Positions 43,013 to 54,112 are shown, numbered from the stretch's first letter. The stretch: DNA of 64,000 nucleotides from Orientallactaga sibirica (GCA_036365145.1 JAEOAD010000040.1:12836501-12900500), one strand, 5' to 3'. Notes: a model not told the origin generated them from the letters alone. Program-made: numbers and translations.

Positions 43013-45035
43013 TTTAAAAAAAGAAATTAATAGAACATCTATGAAACAATGAGACTCTACTTGCCTCCAGCCAGTGCTGGTGAGAGTGAACCCCAGGTCA
43101 AGAGGGACTATTTTATAGACGTTAACCGAAAGAATACAGCTTAGCTTACTGCAGCAAACCCCCAACGGTCTGCCACTTCAGAATCATCTTCTTGTTTGTG
43201 TAAAGACCAATTTAAATGGCACTTCCCTCCCAATACTATTCTGCCGCTTGGCTAAGCCGGGGCCTACCAAATAGACTCACATGGATGTGTGTGCACACCC
43301 CCCTCCCCTCACTGACATGCAAGCTGACAACACATCCCTACGTTTGGTGCTGGTTGGAAGTTCCCACCGTTGCTGGGCTATCAGCTGATCCCTGTCCGTT
43401 TTAGCAGATGAGATTGGAACAGCTGCTTCTTCAATACACATCATTTGTCTTCAAAAGATGCTCGGAGTGAATTACAATGAAATTACAGAGCTGTCCAAAA
43501 GGGTTATAATTATAGCATTTATTCACTGCATTTACAAGCCAGACATATCCAAAAGGAACTGAAAGCTGAAGAAAAAGCACAAACCTCTCCCCACCCAACT
43601 CCACATGACTTACCTCAGCAGGAAATCTGGGTGTGTGGGGAGAAGGGCAGATAATTAGTGATCAGGAGGAGCCCCTTTGTGGCACAGCACGGCTTTGTGT
43701 TTGCAGAGGCTGTGCCACTGCAGAAGGTCGAGTCACAGCAGGCCATCTTCTGGTGGCAAGTCCTTTCTCTTTCACAGTTGGAAAAAGGGGGCCAAGTAAG
43801 GTTGCCATGACTCACCCACAGCTACAGACAAGGAAGGGAGGAGCTGGGACCGAGTCAAGAGCCAGGCGACTCCCGCCAGGGGGCTGAGCAAGAAAAGCAA
43901 AATGAGGCCAGCCAGGCTGTGGGCCCTTGTTTTGTTCTCATCTCTAAGAGCATATTAATTTCCCCAGCAGCAATTGATCATGCGGCTCTTTTGAGAAGCT
44001 TGGAAAACTGTCCTCACTTCTCCTGTTAACAGGACACAAAGGATAGAATAGTCGCTATTGCCATTTACGCTAGTCGGCCCCATCACTAATCAATAACGTA
44101 CTTAGCACCGCCCGAAGAACTGTACAGCTCACGCGGTCACCTCCAACCTCAGCATCCAAAGACGTATTGAGCATAGTCATGCTTGTGCAGTGAGCAAATT
44201 CCTTAAATAATAATAATTTGAAAGCTAACTTGAATATGATCCATGGCTTTATCAAGCCATCAGCCAAACCAGCCCAGGTCCACCCCAGACGAGGGAAAAA
44301 GTCACCCACAGCTGGAAGTTCCCAAGTGGTCGTAGAGCCCGCCCTCCCCTTGCAAAGGTATTTATAACCTTATAGTGGAGGCTGTCTTCTGGCTCAGGTG
44401 AACCAGAGGAACAGCTGGTTGGTTAGGGCTAGGGGCTGTCTCTGGAATAGGCTAGCCCTGACAACAAGTTCCAGGGGCTGAACTTGACCAACCACAATGT
44501 TTAAATCCTATGAAAGACCTCCTTCCCAGGAGGGGTCCTGACTGTGGAAAAACAGGTCAAGGGAATTAGGCCAGAGATAAGAAGTCAGATCATCTTTGAT
44601 TTCTAGCAAGTGCAGACTTTCCTGCCTTTTTTACCTTCAAGGGTCCACTCACCCTAACTCTAACCCCCCTCTCAGACACACAAAAAGATAAAGCAAGACA
44701 TGACATACATAAGATCCATGATCGTTAGGACTCAAAGTTGAACTTTTAACCCACTCCACACCTGTCTTGCTGATATGGTGCTAACGCCCAGGGGTAGACA
44801 TGCTGTCTCCATATGTTCTCTGTTGTTCTGTTTGTGTTTGAAGCTGGCATGCTGGCTACCTTATCAGTAAAGAATCACTTTTTACCACCTCCGCGAGCAT
44901 AATTGGTAACTCTCCTCTCGGCTCTTTCCCTAGATAGGATCAGTTCAATTCCTGCTTTCATGTGTAAACTTTTCGATGATTAGATTTTATAAACAATCCC
45001 CATATGTGCTTTCTTCCCCCTGCCAACCCCCCCAT
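43013..45035. other. Repeat-poor intronic block, 2 kb
   Basis: The largest SINE-free interval in the window. It includes a MIR-like stretch at about 43780-43885 ('cagctacagacaaggaagg', 'gagctgggaccgagtcaag'). An AT-rich candidate conserved element lies at 43440-43560, and LTR-like sequence at about 44340-44940 (see findings). No coding exon found. Confidence 0.45.
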
Positions 45036-45148
45036 GGCCCCAGAGGTATCCAGGCTAACCTGGAGCTCACTCTGTAGTCCTGAACTCACAGCAATCCTCC
45101 TGTCTCTGCCTCCTAAGTGCTAGGATTAAAGGCGTGTCCAGACATACT
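45036..45148 (-). mobile_element. B1 SINE fragment
   Basis: Reverse 'tccaggctaacctggagct' to 'ctaggattaaaggcgtgtc', with short internal deletion. Confidence 0.78.
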
Positions 45149-45232
45149 TTCTTAAATTCCTTACCTACTACTTGAACTTCTTACCTATAGCAGTACACAA
45201 GATGTGCTTTCCCTCATAAAAGACGAGTTCTG

Positions 45233-45460
45233 GGCTGGAGAGATGGCTTAGCGGTTAAGTTGCCTGCCTGAGAAGCCTAAGAACGCCCGTTGTATTCTCC
45301 AGGTCCCACGTTTAGCCAGACGCAAAAGTGACGCAAGGGTGCAATGCCGCACTTGCCCACAAGGGGGCGCATGCGTCTGGAGTTTGTTCACAGCAGCTAA
45401 GAGACCACTGGCACGCCCATTCTCTCTCTCTCTCTCTCTCTAAAAAAACTGAAAAAAAAA
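45233..45460 (+). mobile_element. B2-like SINE, type B
   Basis: Forward copy close to the type-B consensus: 'gtgacgcaagggtgcaatg', 'cacaagggggcgcatgcgt'. Confidence 0.92.
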
Positions 45461-45650
45461 TACAAGTTCCCCTTTCAGCGGAGCACTTCTCTGGCTGGAG
45501 TCCACCCCGTGCAGTCCCTCAGTTACAAACTCTGTTTGTCTGAGGTTATGGTTTTCTGTTGCCATCCCATAAATTACTCTTGGGTAAATGACAGCAGTCT
45601 TTCCTCTTCTACACACACTAGATCCACGATGATATATTGCTAATTTAGTT

Positions 45651-45860
45651 AGACCCGTATGTGCAGTGGACTGGGTGTTTATGTGCTTATGTTAGATTTC
45701 TAGCCCTGCTCCAGATAATGGTACTAAAAGGTGGGGCTTTGGGGAGGTGCTTAGATCATGAGATCAGAACCCTCATGAATACTATTAATGCTGTCATAAA
45801 TGAAGCCACCCTGCATAAAAAATTTATGACAGGGTTGGCCTTAATTCAGAGTGAGGAGTA
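45651..45860 (+). mobile_element. Old MaLR (MST/MLT-like) LTR 5' part
   Basis: 'actgggtgtttatgtgctt', 'ggtggggctttggggaggt' and 'tgctgtcataaatgaagcc' resemble an LTR of this group. Confidence 0.55.
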
Positions 45861-46284
45861 AATATATGACATTATTTTTCCTTTTTGTGCCCTGGCCAGA
45901 TCTCACTTACTTATCAAGCCATTATTTTCTTGGTCATTGCACATCCAAAATCCCTCTTAATACAGTATTACAGGCAGAAACTGGCGATAAAAATTGATTT
46001 ATGATATGAAAACCATTTGTCAGAGTTTGTGTCTAACTTCTTTAAATATGTCACAGTCCTCCGGTTCCGAATGTGAGGAGCAGAATTTGATCTCCAAGGT
46101 GAATGTTGCAGGGACTGACAGCTGTCCTCCAGTGTCCACTCCCCCTTTTGTCATCAATGTGGAGCTCTGTCCTCTGTAGCTGGTAACCTTCCTGTGGGTT
46201 ATACAGTTCCTGCTAAATTCTAGCTAACAGAATCTGGGCAATTTCCAGAATATGCGTGTAAAAAGAAGGAGGATGTCCCTTTTT
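45861..46284. other. Intronic single-copy sequence
   Basis: No feature recognised. Confidence 0.5.
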
Positions 46285-46424
46285 GTTGAGGTAGGGTCTC
46301 ACTCTAGCCCAAGCTAACCTGAAACTCACCCTATAAGCTCAGGCTAGCCCCAACCTCAGAGCTGTCCTCCTGCCTCAGCCTTTTGAGTGATGAGATTAAA
46401 GCCATGAGCCTCCATGTCTGGTTT
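46285..46424 (-). mobile_element. Old B1 SINE
   Basis: Diverged reverse copy 'ttgaggtagggtctcactc' to 'gatgagattaaagccatga'. Confidence 0.75.
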
Positions 46425-46930
46425 AAATGTCATTTTTTATTCTCTTTTCTATATCCTACTGCCCCAGACAAGGACATGGTAGCACACCAATACTGAACTT
46501 AGGCCACATATACCCCATGGAGCAGAGCTACCCTCTGCCCTGAGCCATTATGAGAGACTCATTTCTTCTGTGTCTATCTGGCTCAGGCTGACCTCCAACT
46601 CCTAGGCTCAAATGATCCTCCTGTCTCATTTCCCCAAGCAGATGGACTTCAGACTTGGGTCGGCTAATAATTTTGTATATGCTATTATATCTGCATCATT
46701 CTTGAGCATTACTCCTTAAAGATGATAGAAATGTTAAGTCTTAACGAATGTTATCCAATTTATCTCTTGAAAGGTTCATTAATTGCACTCTCATCATGTT
46801 CAAGTGTTCACTTTGCAAAATCATTTATCGTATTTCACATGGTCAGTTTTTATACTGTTTGCAACTGGATTCTTAAAAAGATAGTTATCATTCTAATCTT
46901 CTGAGCATCACCTTATTTAATTATTTTTAT
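46425..46930. other. Intronic sequence with a B1/Alu-like relic
   Basis: 46570-46650 ('ctcaggctgacctccaact', 'caaatgatcctcctgtctc') looks like a worn 7SL-derived SINE. The rest is AT-rich. Confidence 0.45.
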
Positions 46931-47085
46931 TTTTATTTTTCCGAGGTAGGGTCTCACTCTAGCCCAGGCTGACCTGGAATTCACTATGTAGTGTCAGGGT
47001 GGCCTTGAACTCATGGTGATCCTCCTACCTCTGCCTCCCAAGTGCTGGGATTAAAGGCGTGTGCCACCACGCCTGGATCATCACT
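46931..47085 (-). mobile_element. B1 SINE
   Basis: Reverse near-consensus copy ending 'gtgccaccacgcctgga'. 'atcatcacyttattt' flanks both sides (target-site duplication at about 46905 and 47077). Confidence 0.93.
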
Positions 47086-47970
47086 TTATTTTTAAGCATA
47101 TTTTGGCCATTTGTGAAACTTCTGTGAAGGTGTTCATATCCGTTGTCTGTTTGTCCATTAACTATCTCTGGTGTTCACTTGCATACTCTTCTGGCCCCAA
47201 TATATGCAAGTGCAAACCACTCCTTCATCATGCCCAGGACAAGTCTGGCCTTGGTGTGAGGGCCCAGCATCATATATGGATATACCACCTTAATTAATAT
47301 ATGCTCTATTTTCACACCCTTGCATGCGGGAATAAAAGGCATCGATCAGCTATAATGGCCAGCAGTTGAAAGCCTCCAGGGCTCTGGGAATTTCTAATGC
47401 AAAGAGAGATGGTTTAGTGACAAAACACATCACAGCACTGTTCCTTTAGCCATGAAGTTACTCTCATCACTCGAGTAATTTCATGTGAACACGCAGCAGG
47501 GAGATTCACAGCACCCGAGCGGCCTTAAAGAGACAGAGCCAGCCATCAGTGAATAATTACACACAGCACGTTCATGAGTCCATACAAAAATATCTGGATT
47601 TTTTTTTTTGTAAACTAAAATAAAACGAATTAAAAGATGGCAGTACATTGTGTTCATGACCTCACGGTGGCTACTAATACCTACACAATAATGGGCCCAT
47701 TGTATGCGGACACCTGTGATGGAGAAGTGAGTTAAAATAGAAGAGGGACTAATTGGAACAAGGAGGGGTTCAGTGGAGGGGGGTGCAAATGAAAGTAATA
47801 GGCGGGGACTATAATCAAAATGCGTTATGTACCTTTATCAAAACTCTCAATTTAAAAGTTTAAAAAATGCTTTGGTTAGAATGGTAAATATTATACCTTT
47901 TCTTCAAGCTCTGTCATCTTAATTTCATTACTTAAAAAGAAACTTTAATTAAGAAGTAAGATAGTGTTAA
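47086..47970. other. Repeat-poor intronic block
   Basis: 47380-47690 is a candidate conserved element by composition. 47700-47870 is G-rich and resembles an old L1 3'UTR. No exon. Confidence 0.4.
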
Positions 47971-48062
47971 TGGTTGTTCAAATGTGAAAATGTTAAAAAC
48001 ACTAAATTATGCACTTAAAAAGTGAAATTTGTGGTACATATGGGTATTGTTTCAATAAAGAT
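47971..48062 (+). mobile_element. L1M 3' end
   Basis: 'aaattatgcacttaaaaag', 'tgaaatttgtggtacatat' and 'gtttcaataaag' match an old L1 terminus. Confidence 0.55.
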
Positions 48063-48086
48063 ACCTTGTCTTTTCTACCTTGCTGC

Positions 48087-48240
48087 CCCCTTCCTTCCTT
48101 CCTTCCCCCCTTTCTTCCCCCCTTTCTTCCTTCCTCCCTCCCTCCCTCCTCCCTCCCTCCCTTCCTTCCTTCCTTCCTTCCTTCCTTCCTTCCTTCCTTC
48201 CTTCCTTCCTTCCTCTTCCCTTCCTCTCTCCCTTCCTATT
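48087..48240. repeat. (CCTT)n-rich pyrimidine tract
   Basis: About 150 bases of CCTT, CCCT and CCCCTTT words on the plus strand. Perfect CCTT run of about 14 units at 48160-48213. Confidence 0.97.
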
Positions 48241-48244
48241 TCTT

Positions 48245-48302
48245 TATTTCATTTTTGTTTTGCAAACAAGCACCTTTAACCACTGAGCCATCTCTCCAGC
48301 CT
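48245..48302 (-). mobile_element. B2-like SINE head fragment
   Basis: Only 'tttgcaaacaagcaccttt' and 'actgagccatctctccagc' remain. The pyrimidine tract replaces the body. Confidence 0.65.
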
Positions 48303-48461
48303 TATTGTTTGAAGAGACAAAGTCTTATCATATTACACAGACTGGCTCCATACTCTAGGGCGGCTAAAGTTATCCTCCTGCCTCAGCCTTCCAAATAGTT
48401 GGGGTTGCAGTAGTGCACCAGTAATCTGCCTAGTTCATAAAGTTGTTATTTAGTTTAGTTT

Positions 48462-48688
48462 TTTTAAAAGATTTTATTTTATTTATTTATTTATTAGAGA
48501 CACAGAGAGAGAGAGAGAGAGTGAGTGAGTGAGAATGGGCTTGCCAGGGCCTCTAGCCATGCAAACACACTCCAGATGCGTGCGCCACCATGTGCATCTG
48601 GTTTACGTGGGACCTGGGGAATTGAACCGGGGTCCTTAGGCTTCGCAGACATGTGCCTTAACCACTAAGCCATCTCTCCAGCCCCCTA
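48462..48688 (-). mobile_element. B2-like SINE, type A
   Basis: Reverse near-full copy, (GTGA)n variation in the purine run. Confidence 0.9.
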
Positions 48689-48699
48689 GTTAATTTTTT

Positions 48700-48964
48700 T
48701 TGTGTATGCATGCATATGTGTGTGGGCACGTGTGCATGCATGCACATCTGTGCATGTGCGTGTTGAGGTCAGAGGGTCCATGTCTGGGGTGTCTCTCAGT
48801 CACTCTTTACCTTATTTTTTGAGACCTGGAGTTCACTGATTCTGCTAGATTAACCAACCAGAAAGCCCTAAGGATACCCGGCTTCAGATGTGGCTGCTGT
48901 GCCCAGCTCAGGTTCTCATGCTTGTGCAACAAACACTTCATTGACTAAATCATCTCCCAGCCAT
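48700..48964 (-). mobile_element. B4-like SINE
   Basis: Reverse B4 with alternating purine-pyrimidine start ('gcatgcatatgtgtgtggg'), 'ttgaggtcagagggtccat', 'ttgagacctggagttcact' and 'gactaaatcatctcccagc'. Confidence 0.75.
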
Positions 48965-48967
48965 AAA

Positions 48968-49118
48968 CTCTTTTTTTTTTTGGTTTTTTGAGGTAGGGTC
49001 TCACTCTAGGTCAGGAATTCACTATGTAATTTCAAGGTGGCCTTGAATTCACGGTGATCCACCTACCTCTGCCTCCCAGTGTTGGGATTAAAGGCGTGTG
49101 CCACCATGTCCGGCCCTC
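48968..49118 (-). mobile_element. B1 SINE, short deletion
   Basis: Reverse copy lacking 'ctgacctg'. Ends 'gtgccaccatgtccggcc'. Confidence 0.9.
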
Positions 49119-49149
49119 GTTTTTTTTAAAATTTTTTTTTAATTAAAAA

Positions 49150-49185
49150 AAATTTTTTTTGAGAGAGACACAGAGACACACACAT

Positions 49186-49252
<67 letters not shown>

Positions 49253-49464
49253 AGACAGAGATGGGTGTGCCAGCAGTGTCTCAGCTGCTGAGAACGAAAT
49301 CCAGATGTGCGCGCCCCCTTGTGGTCAAGTGTGGCATTGCGCCCTTGTTCACTTTGCATCTGGCTAAATGTGGGACCTGGAGATTGGAACCGCTGGAGAT
49401 TGGAACCAGTGTTCTTAGGCTTAGGAGGCAGGCGCCTTAACCACTAAACCATCTCTCCAGCCCC
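49150..49464 (-). mobile_element. B2-like SINE, type B, with (CA)n(GA)n
   Basis: Reverse type-B copy with a CA run at 49187-49233 in its purine part. It holds a local tandem repeat of 'ctggagattggaacc' at about 49377-49405. Confidence 0.88.
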
Positions 49465-49569
49465 CTTGTTTTTTTTTTTTTTAAAGTAAAGTTCAGTAGC
49501 TAGAAAACGACATTGGAAGGGGTAGGCAATATCTAGGACCTCTCTATACTTTCTGCTTAGTTTTTTAAA

Positions 49570-49800
49570 TAAACGTTAAATTAAATTATTTATTTGAGAC
49601 AGAGAGAAAGAGGCAGACAGAGAGTGACTATGGGTGTGCCAGGGCCTCTTGCTGTGGCAAATGAACTAAAGATACATGTGTCACTTTTTGCATCTGTTTT
49701 TATGTGGGTACTGGGGCATTGAACCCAGGCTATCAGGCTTTGCAAACAAGTGCTTTGCAAACAAGTGCCTTTAACTGCTGAGCCATCTCTCCAGGCTCTC
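49570..49800 (-). mobile_element. B2-like SINE, type A, with small duplication
   Basis: Reverse copy in which 'ctttgcaaacaagtg' is repeated in tandem at about 49738-49767. Confidence 0.88.
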
Positions 49801-50765
49801 TATTGAGTTTTGTATGTGTGAAGGTAAAATTTCTCTAAAATACGAATTCTAATAATAATGTGAAATATTCCTATTTTTAAAATATGAATATTTTTAAAAA
49901 TACTTCATTAATTTTTGTACTCGTTTTATAAAAATTCTAGAAGATAGTTGACTATATGAGCTATAGCATTGCAAGACTCTTCTACCCTTGACTTTCCCCA
50001 AACAGACACAACAAGCAACTGGTTTCCTTCCTAGAGAGGTTTTTGCTGCCTGAGATTCCAAAGATAGAATGTTCCTACCTCTGACAGTTAATGTAAACTT
50101 CTGACTTTTAGGATCCTGACTTGGAGTGGTACCTCTTTCCATACCATCAGACCACCATGACATAAGAATTGTTGTGTTCTCACTTATTATTTTGGAATAG
50201 CAATAGAGTGCACTTTTCAATTTCCTTTCAAAGAGTAGACATGCCCAACCCATTGCAGGCATCATATATATATATATGCTTAAAATAAAATATGGTTTAT
50301 TTGGGATTTAAATAAGAGATGCTTGAGAAACCAACTCTTTTAGGTCTCAAAATACCAAAGAATTATAGAACTGTGCAGATATATCATATAGCCAGGAAAA
50401 TATGTAATTAAAGGAGTCATTTAATAAAGAAAAGAAAAATAAAAAATATTTTTAAATGCCCCTACATTCAATAAGGAAATGAGGAGTGCTGATAGACTTT
50501 GTAACCTCCCAAGGGGTGTGATAAAACTTCATTGCCTGAGTCACAGAAAATTACAGTGGGGCATGGCTTCCACAAATGTACTGTAAAGTCACCTGTTACC
50601 AGAGGGTGTGTGTCCCTGGGGTGGGGGTGGAAGGGAGGAGAGGAAGAAATGTTTGGTGCTGGCATAATGTAGACTGTCCTCTGTAGCTCTCTAGCTGTAA
50701 TCCTGATGTCTATTTTCCTGAAGAGAAAAGTGTATGTAACTTTTTTTAAAAATAGAACTTACTAT
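49801..50765. other. Repeat-poor AT-rich intronic block
   Basis: A 123-codon minus-strand frame (49894-50265) has no family match or splice sites that I can defend, so it is not called. Confidence 0.45.
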
Positions 50766-50766
50766 A

Positions 50767-50904
50767 GGGCTGGAGAGATGGCTTAGCAGTTAAAGCGATT
50801 GTTGGCAAAGCCAAAGGACCCAGGTTCGATTCCACAGGACCCACTCAAAACCAGATGCACAAGGTGGCACATGCATCTGGAGTTTGCAGGCCCTGCTTGC
50901 CCAT

Positions 50905-50945
<41 letters not shown>

Positions 50946-51150
50946 TTTTTTGGAGGTAGGGTCTCATTCTGGCCCAGGCTGACCTAAAATTAACTGTGTA
51001 GTCTCAGGGTATCCTTGAACTTACGGTGATCCTCCCACCTCTGCTTTCTGAGTGCTTGGATTAAAGGGGTGTACCATCACACCTGTCTTGCATTCTTTCT
51101 TTTTATCTGACCCCCCCTCAACTAACTAACTAAATAAAATATTTAAAAAA
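50767..51150 (+). mobile_element. B2-like SINE split by B1
   Basis: The head and body lie at 50767-50935. The tail part 'gcattctttctttttatct' with 'aactaactaactaaat' resumes at about 51090. Confidence 0.85.
50937..51090 (-). mobile_element. B1 SINE nested in B2-like SINE
   Basis: Reverse B1 with T-run, ending 'gtaccatcacacctgtctt', inserted in the CT-rich part of the host SINE. Confidence 0.85.
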
Positions 51151-51478
51151 AAGACAAACTGCCACAGATAAATTAAAACAAGGCATAGCTGTATCACACC
51201 GGAAATCAACCAGCAAGAGTGCATTGCTCTTCCCCTCCCTTTTTATCCCTGCCAAGGTAAGCCCAATTAATAATCTCACTCTAAGTCACTTTGAGGAATT
51301 CTGCAAGGGGAATGAGAAGAACTGAAATTGGAATTTTGAGGCAAAATGTTCTCACCACTACTAATGGGCACGGATGTAGGGTCTCTTTATTGCAATATAG
51401 TAGGGTAGCTTTTACGTATGTGGTAGTAATGACCAGTGACCTGAACTGTCATCCATCACTATCAAAACTTTTGCCTTC
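51151..51478. other. Intronic single-copy sequence
   Basis: No feature recognised. Confidence 0.5.
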
Positions 51479-51479
51479 T

Positions 51480-51560
51480 GTTGTGGTGCGCACCTGTGAT
51501 CCCCGCACTCGGGAGATGAAACAGGTTAGTGAATTCAAGGTCGACCATGTAAGGACGCCT
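51480..51560 (+). mobile_element. Old B1 SINE fragment
   Basis: 'gtggtgcgcacctgtgatc', 'cccgcactcgggagatgaa', then a deleted centre. Confidence 0.65.
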
Positions 51561-51580
51561 GTCTTAAAAAGCAAAAACAA

Positions 51581-51782
51581 GGGCTGGAGAGATGGCGCAG
51601 CTGGTAAAGATGCTTGCTTGTAAAGCCTGCAGCCTTAGGTTCAGTTCTTCAGGACTTTTATATAATGCCAGTTGCACAAAGTGGCCCAGGCATCTGGAGT
51701 TTGTTTGCAGTGGCTACAGGCCCATTTTGGCCATTCTCACTCTCTCTCTTTCTCCCTTCTTGAAAATAAATTAAAAAAAAAA
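51581..51782 (+). mobile_element. B2-like SINE, type A, diverged
   Basis: Forward copy 'gggctggagagatggcgca', with B-box 'ggttcagttctt' altered. Confidence 0.88.
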
Positions 51783-52368
51783 TACAAGCAAAGTATTTTA
51801 AATAGAAATTCCTCCATATTAGATCACACCGTGAATAGAATACTCCATGTTTCAGAGATAATACTACTAAGCTTAGATACAGTAAAATATCTTGAGGAGA
51901 AACTGCAATATACGAAATAGCTTGTTCCTCTCAAAGGGCCTTCAGCCTTAAAATGTTGTGCCATCTAAAAACAAGGAGGTTGTGTTTATTTTGTACCTTT
52001 TACGTTTCAGCTGTCATTCCTCATTAAGCTGGTGAGCCTTGTTCTCCTGACTGTCTGCTTCTCTCTCTTGCAAGATGGGAAGTGGGATAAAGATGCATGA
52101 TGGGATCAGATATATATATATGTAAGGAGAGTCACCAGGTACAGGGTGCCTTGCTCAAGAGCCCTGAGCCCCCACCACCCTGGTACTTAGTGAAGGATGA
52201 CTGACATGACTTGAGCTGCCTGGCTTGAGTTTGTTTATGTCTTGGCACTTGCAGGCCAGATGATGTTCAAGAAGTAAATCCAGGTATTTTTGCACACTGA
52301 AAACGACAGGAAAAAGACAGTGTCTGTCTCTTTCCTTTGCACCTCAGAGCACCCACACTGTACCGTAC
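51783..52368 (-). other. Cracd: Intron side of the start-exon donor
   Basis: SINE-free sequence starting with the donor GTACGG at 52368. Short TA run at about 52110. No second exon seen. Confidence 0.55.
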
Positions 52369-52435
52369 CTGAAGCATCCGCACTTACAGCCTCACTGTGG
52401 ACATTCTTGGCAAGTTTAATTTCCTCCGTGGCCAT
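52369..52435 (-). CDS. Cracd: First coding exon (start codon) of Cracd-like gene
   Basis: On the minus strand the ATG at 52435-52433 sits in a strong Kozak context ('aagccATGg'). It opens 22 codons: MATEEIKLAKNVHSEAVSAD followed by Ala-Ser. One extra base (G) precedes a GTACGG donor, a phase-1 intron. The next coding exon at 3578-3752 starts with two bases completing GAC, so the joined protein reads ...DAS-D-KKKGG..., in frame. From family knowledge, the paralogue CRACDL has a similar short acidic/polar leader with an 'IKL' word before its basic block, which supports both the start and the order. I chose this Met because the exon begins only 16 bases upstream, leaving no in-frame alternative in the exon. 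The gene product regulates actin filament capping in the cytoplasm. Confidence 0.75.
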
Positions 52436-52451
52436 GGCTTTTGAAATGTTG
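52436..52451 (-). other. Cracd: 5'UTR part of the start exon, with upstream acceptor
   Basis: Sixteen untranslated bases (from 'caacatttcaaaagcc') follow a good acceptor 'ccttttatttcag' whose AG lies at 52453-52452. At least one noncoding exon must therefore lie further upstream (higher coordinates), in or beyond this window. Confidence 0.7.
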
Positions 52452-53004
52452 CTGAAATAAAAGGTACGGCATGCAAATCTATGAGCACAGCGCTATAGCA
52501 ACAAAGAGATACGAATCCCCATGCTTATAGAATCAGTTCTGCCCAAGGTCTTCCACATCAGTGGAAGCGAGCACATGACCCCCATGCTGATACTCAGAAT
52601 ATACAAGCAAATGGGAGGGGAGGGGACAAAGTGACACCGATAATAAAACACTGAAATTATTATTGCTTTTCACAGTCTATATAAACAGAACATCCACTTA
52701 AGTACAGTCTCCATCAAGCCGCTGACCCTTATCCTGAGGGACAAATTTACCATCGTCTTCAGACCTGAAAAGGAAAGGCGGAATTTACTCTGGGACCCTT
52801 TCCTTTTGTGTTACTAGCTGAATCAAAGTTTGTGTTGAATCAAACCACTTAATCCCCAAACTGCGAATAAGAACAATGCCAGACTTCCAAGTCTCTCGCA
52901 TTTCAATTATTTCATGTCAAAATGATCTCACCATTCGCAGGAAAATGGTTGCATCTAGAAAGCATTATGTGAAGTGGGAAAAGACTCTGAAGGCCCCGAA
53001 TCAC
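52452..53004 (-). other. Cracd: Upstream intron next to the start exon
   Basis: Repeat-free. Holds the acceptor of the start exon. No promoter-like CpG cluster. Confidence 0.5.
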
Positions 53005-53084
53005 CCGTTCTCTCTCTCTCTCTTTCTCTTGCTCTCTCTCAAATACATAAATTAAAAGTAAAACAAAACATTAAAAAAATTTTT

Positions 53085-53343
53085 TTTTGGAGAGAGACCA
53101 CAGAGAGAAACAGATAGAGAGGGAGAGGAAGACAGATAGAGATGGGCGCACCAGCAGTCTCTCAGCTGCTGCGAACAAAATCCAGATGCGTGCGCCCCCT
53201 TGTGGTCAAGTGCGGCATTGCGCCCTTGCGTCACTGCATCTGGCTAAACGTGGGACCTGGAGATTGGAACCGCTGAATATTGGAACCAGCGTTCTTAGGC
53301 TTAGTAGGCAGGCGCCTTAACCACTAAGCCATCTCTCCAGCCC
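53085..53343 (-). mobile_element. B2-like SINE, type B
   Basis: Reverse near-consensus type-B copy with 'gaaccgctgaatattggaacc' split as a small tandem. A CT-rich SINE-tail remnant precedes it at about 53005-53055. Confidence 0.92.
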
Positions 53344-54112
53344 AACAAAACATTTTTAAAAAATAAAATGAGACTACTTTTGGAAATAATGGTTTCAGGA
53401 GCTATACTGTGCATGGTGATGGAAAGACATGGCAACAGTGTCGTACATGTTAATCTAGACTGAAGTTCCATCCACCAAAGTCATTCACTGAATCTTTTCT
53501 GAGTATCCATTAGGACTTAATGTTGTGGCAGACAGTGGGATGATGGTGGAGGGGATGAGCTATATACATACAAGAAAATATCACTGGCTCCAGAGAGATC
53601 ATCATTTCTTAGATGAAATGACATATATTTATAAACAACCACAAGCCAGAGAGAGCAAGCTTGGTGATGATGATGATGTGTGTTACCGATATGGATGAAC
53701 TGATAGGAGTTTGCAGGAAAAAGAGTCATGTGTGGGAGGAAAGGTGCCAGAGGAGTTTCAGTACAGCTCAGCTGTAGAACAGAAGGGCCTGAGAAGAGAG
53801 CAACATTCAGATGTGAAGGATCAGGGAGCGACCTTCTCCATGACAGGCACGGTTCCAGTAAAGGCCTGATGTTCCCAGATGTGGAGAGTGTGGCCAGCCC
53901 TGGTCAACCTCATCCTTATTTGTGCAATAATCAAAATTACGGATGTGAACAGTTATCACAGATGAGTGAAAATAGAATGACAGAATGACATTTTCCAAAA
54001 CACGGACGCACATACAAACAAATCTTTAACTTGAAATTGAACATCTGTCTTAAATGCTTGCTTTGAGGGTATTTTTTTTTTCCTTCAGGGAATTAACTTG
54101 GTGAGATTTAAA
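53344..54112. other. Intronic single-copy block
   Basis: Contains a short GAT run at about 53666-53680. No exon recognised. Confidence 0.5.

Larger units (their letters stand above)
3753..52368 (-). other. Cracd: Long intron 1 (between first two coding exons) of Cracd-like gene
   Basis: The roughly 48.6 kb intron runs from the donor at 52368/52367 (GT) to the acceptor AG at 3754/3753 on the minus strand. The donor leaves one base (G) of a codon and the acceptor exon supplies AC, making a GAC (Asp) codon, so the join keeps the frame. The interval is packed with SINEs and contains no other convincing coding exon. Confidence 0.72.
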
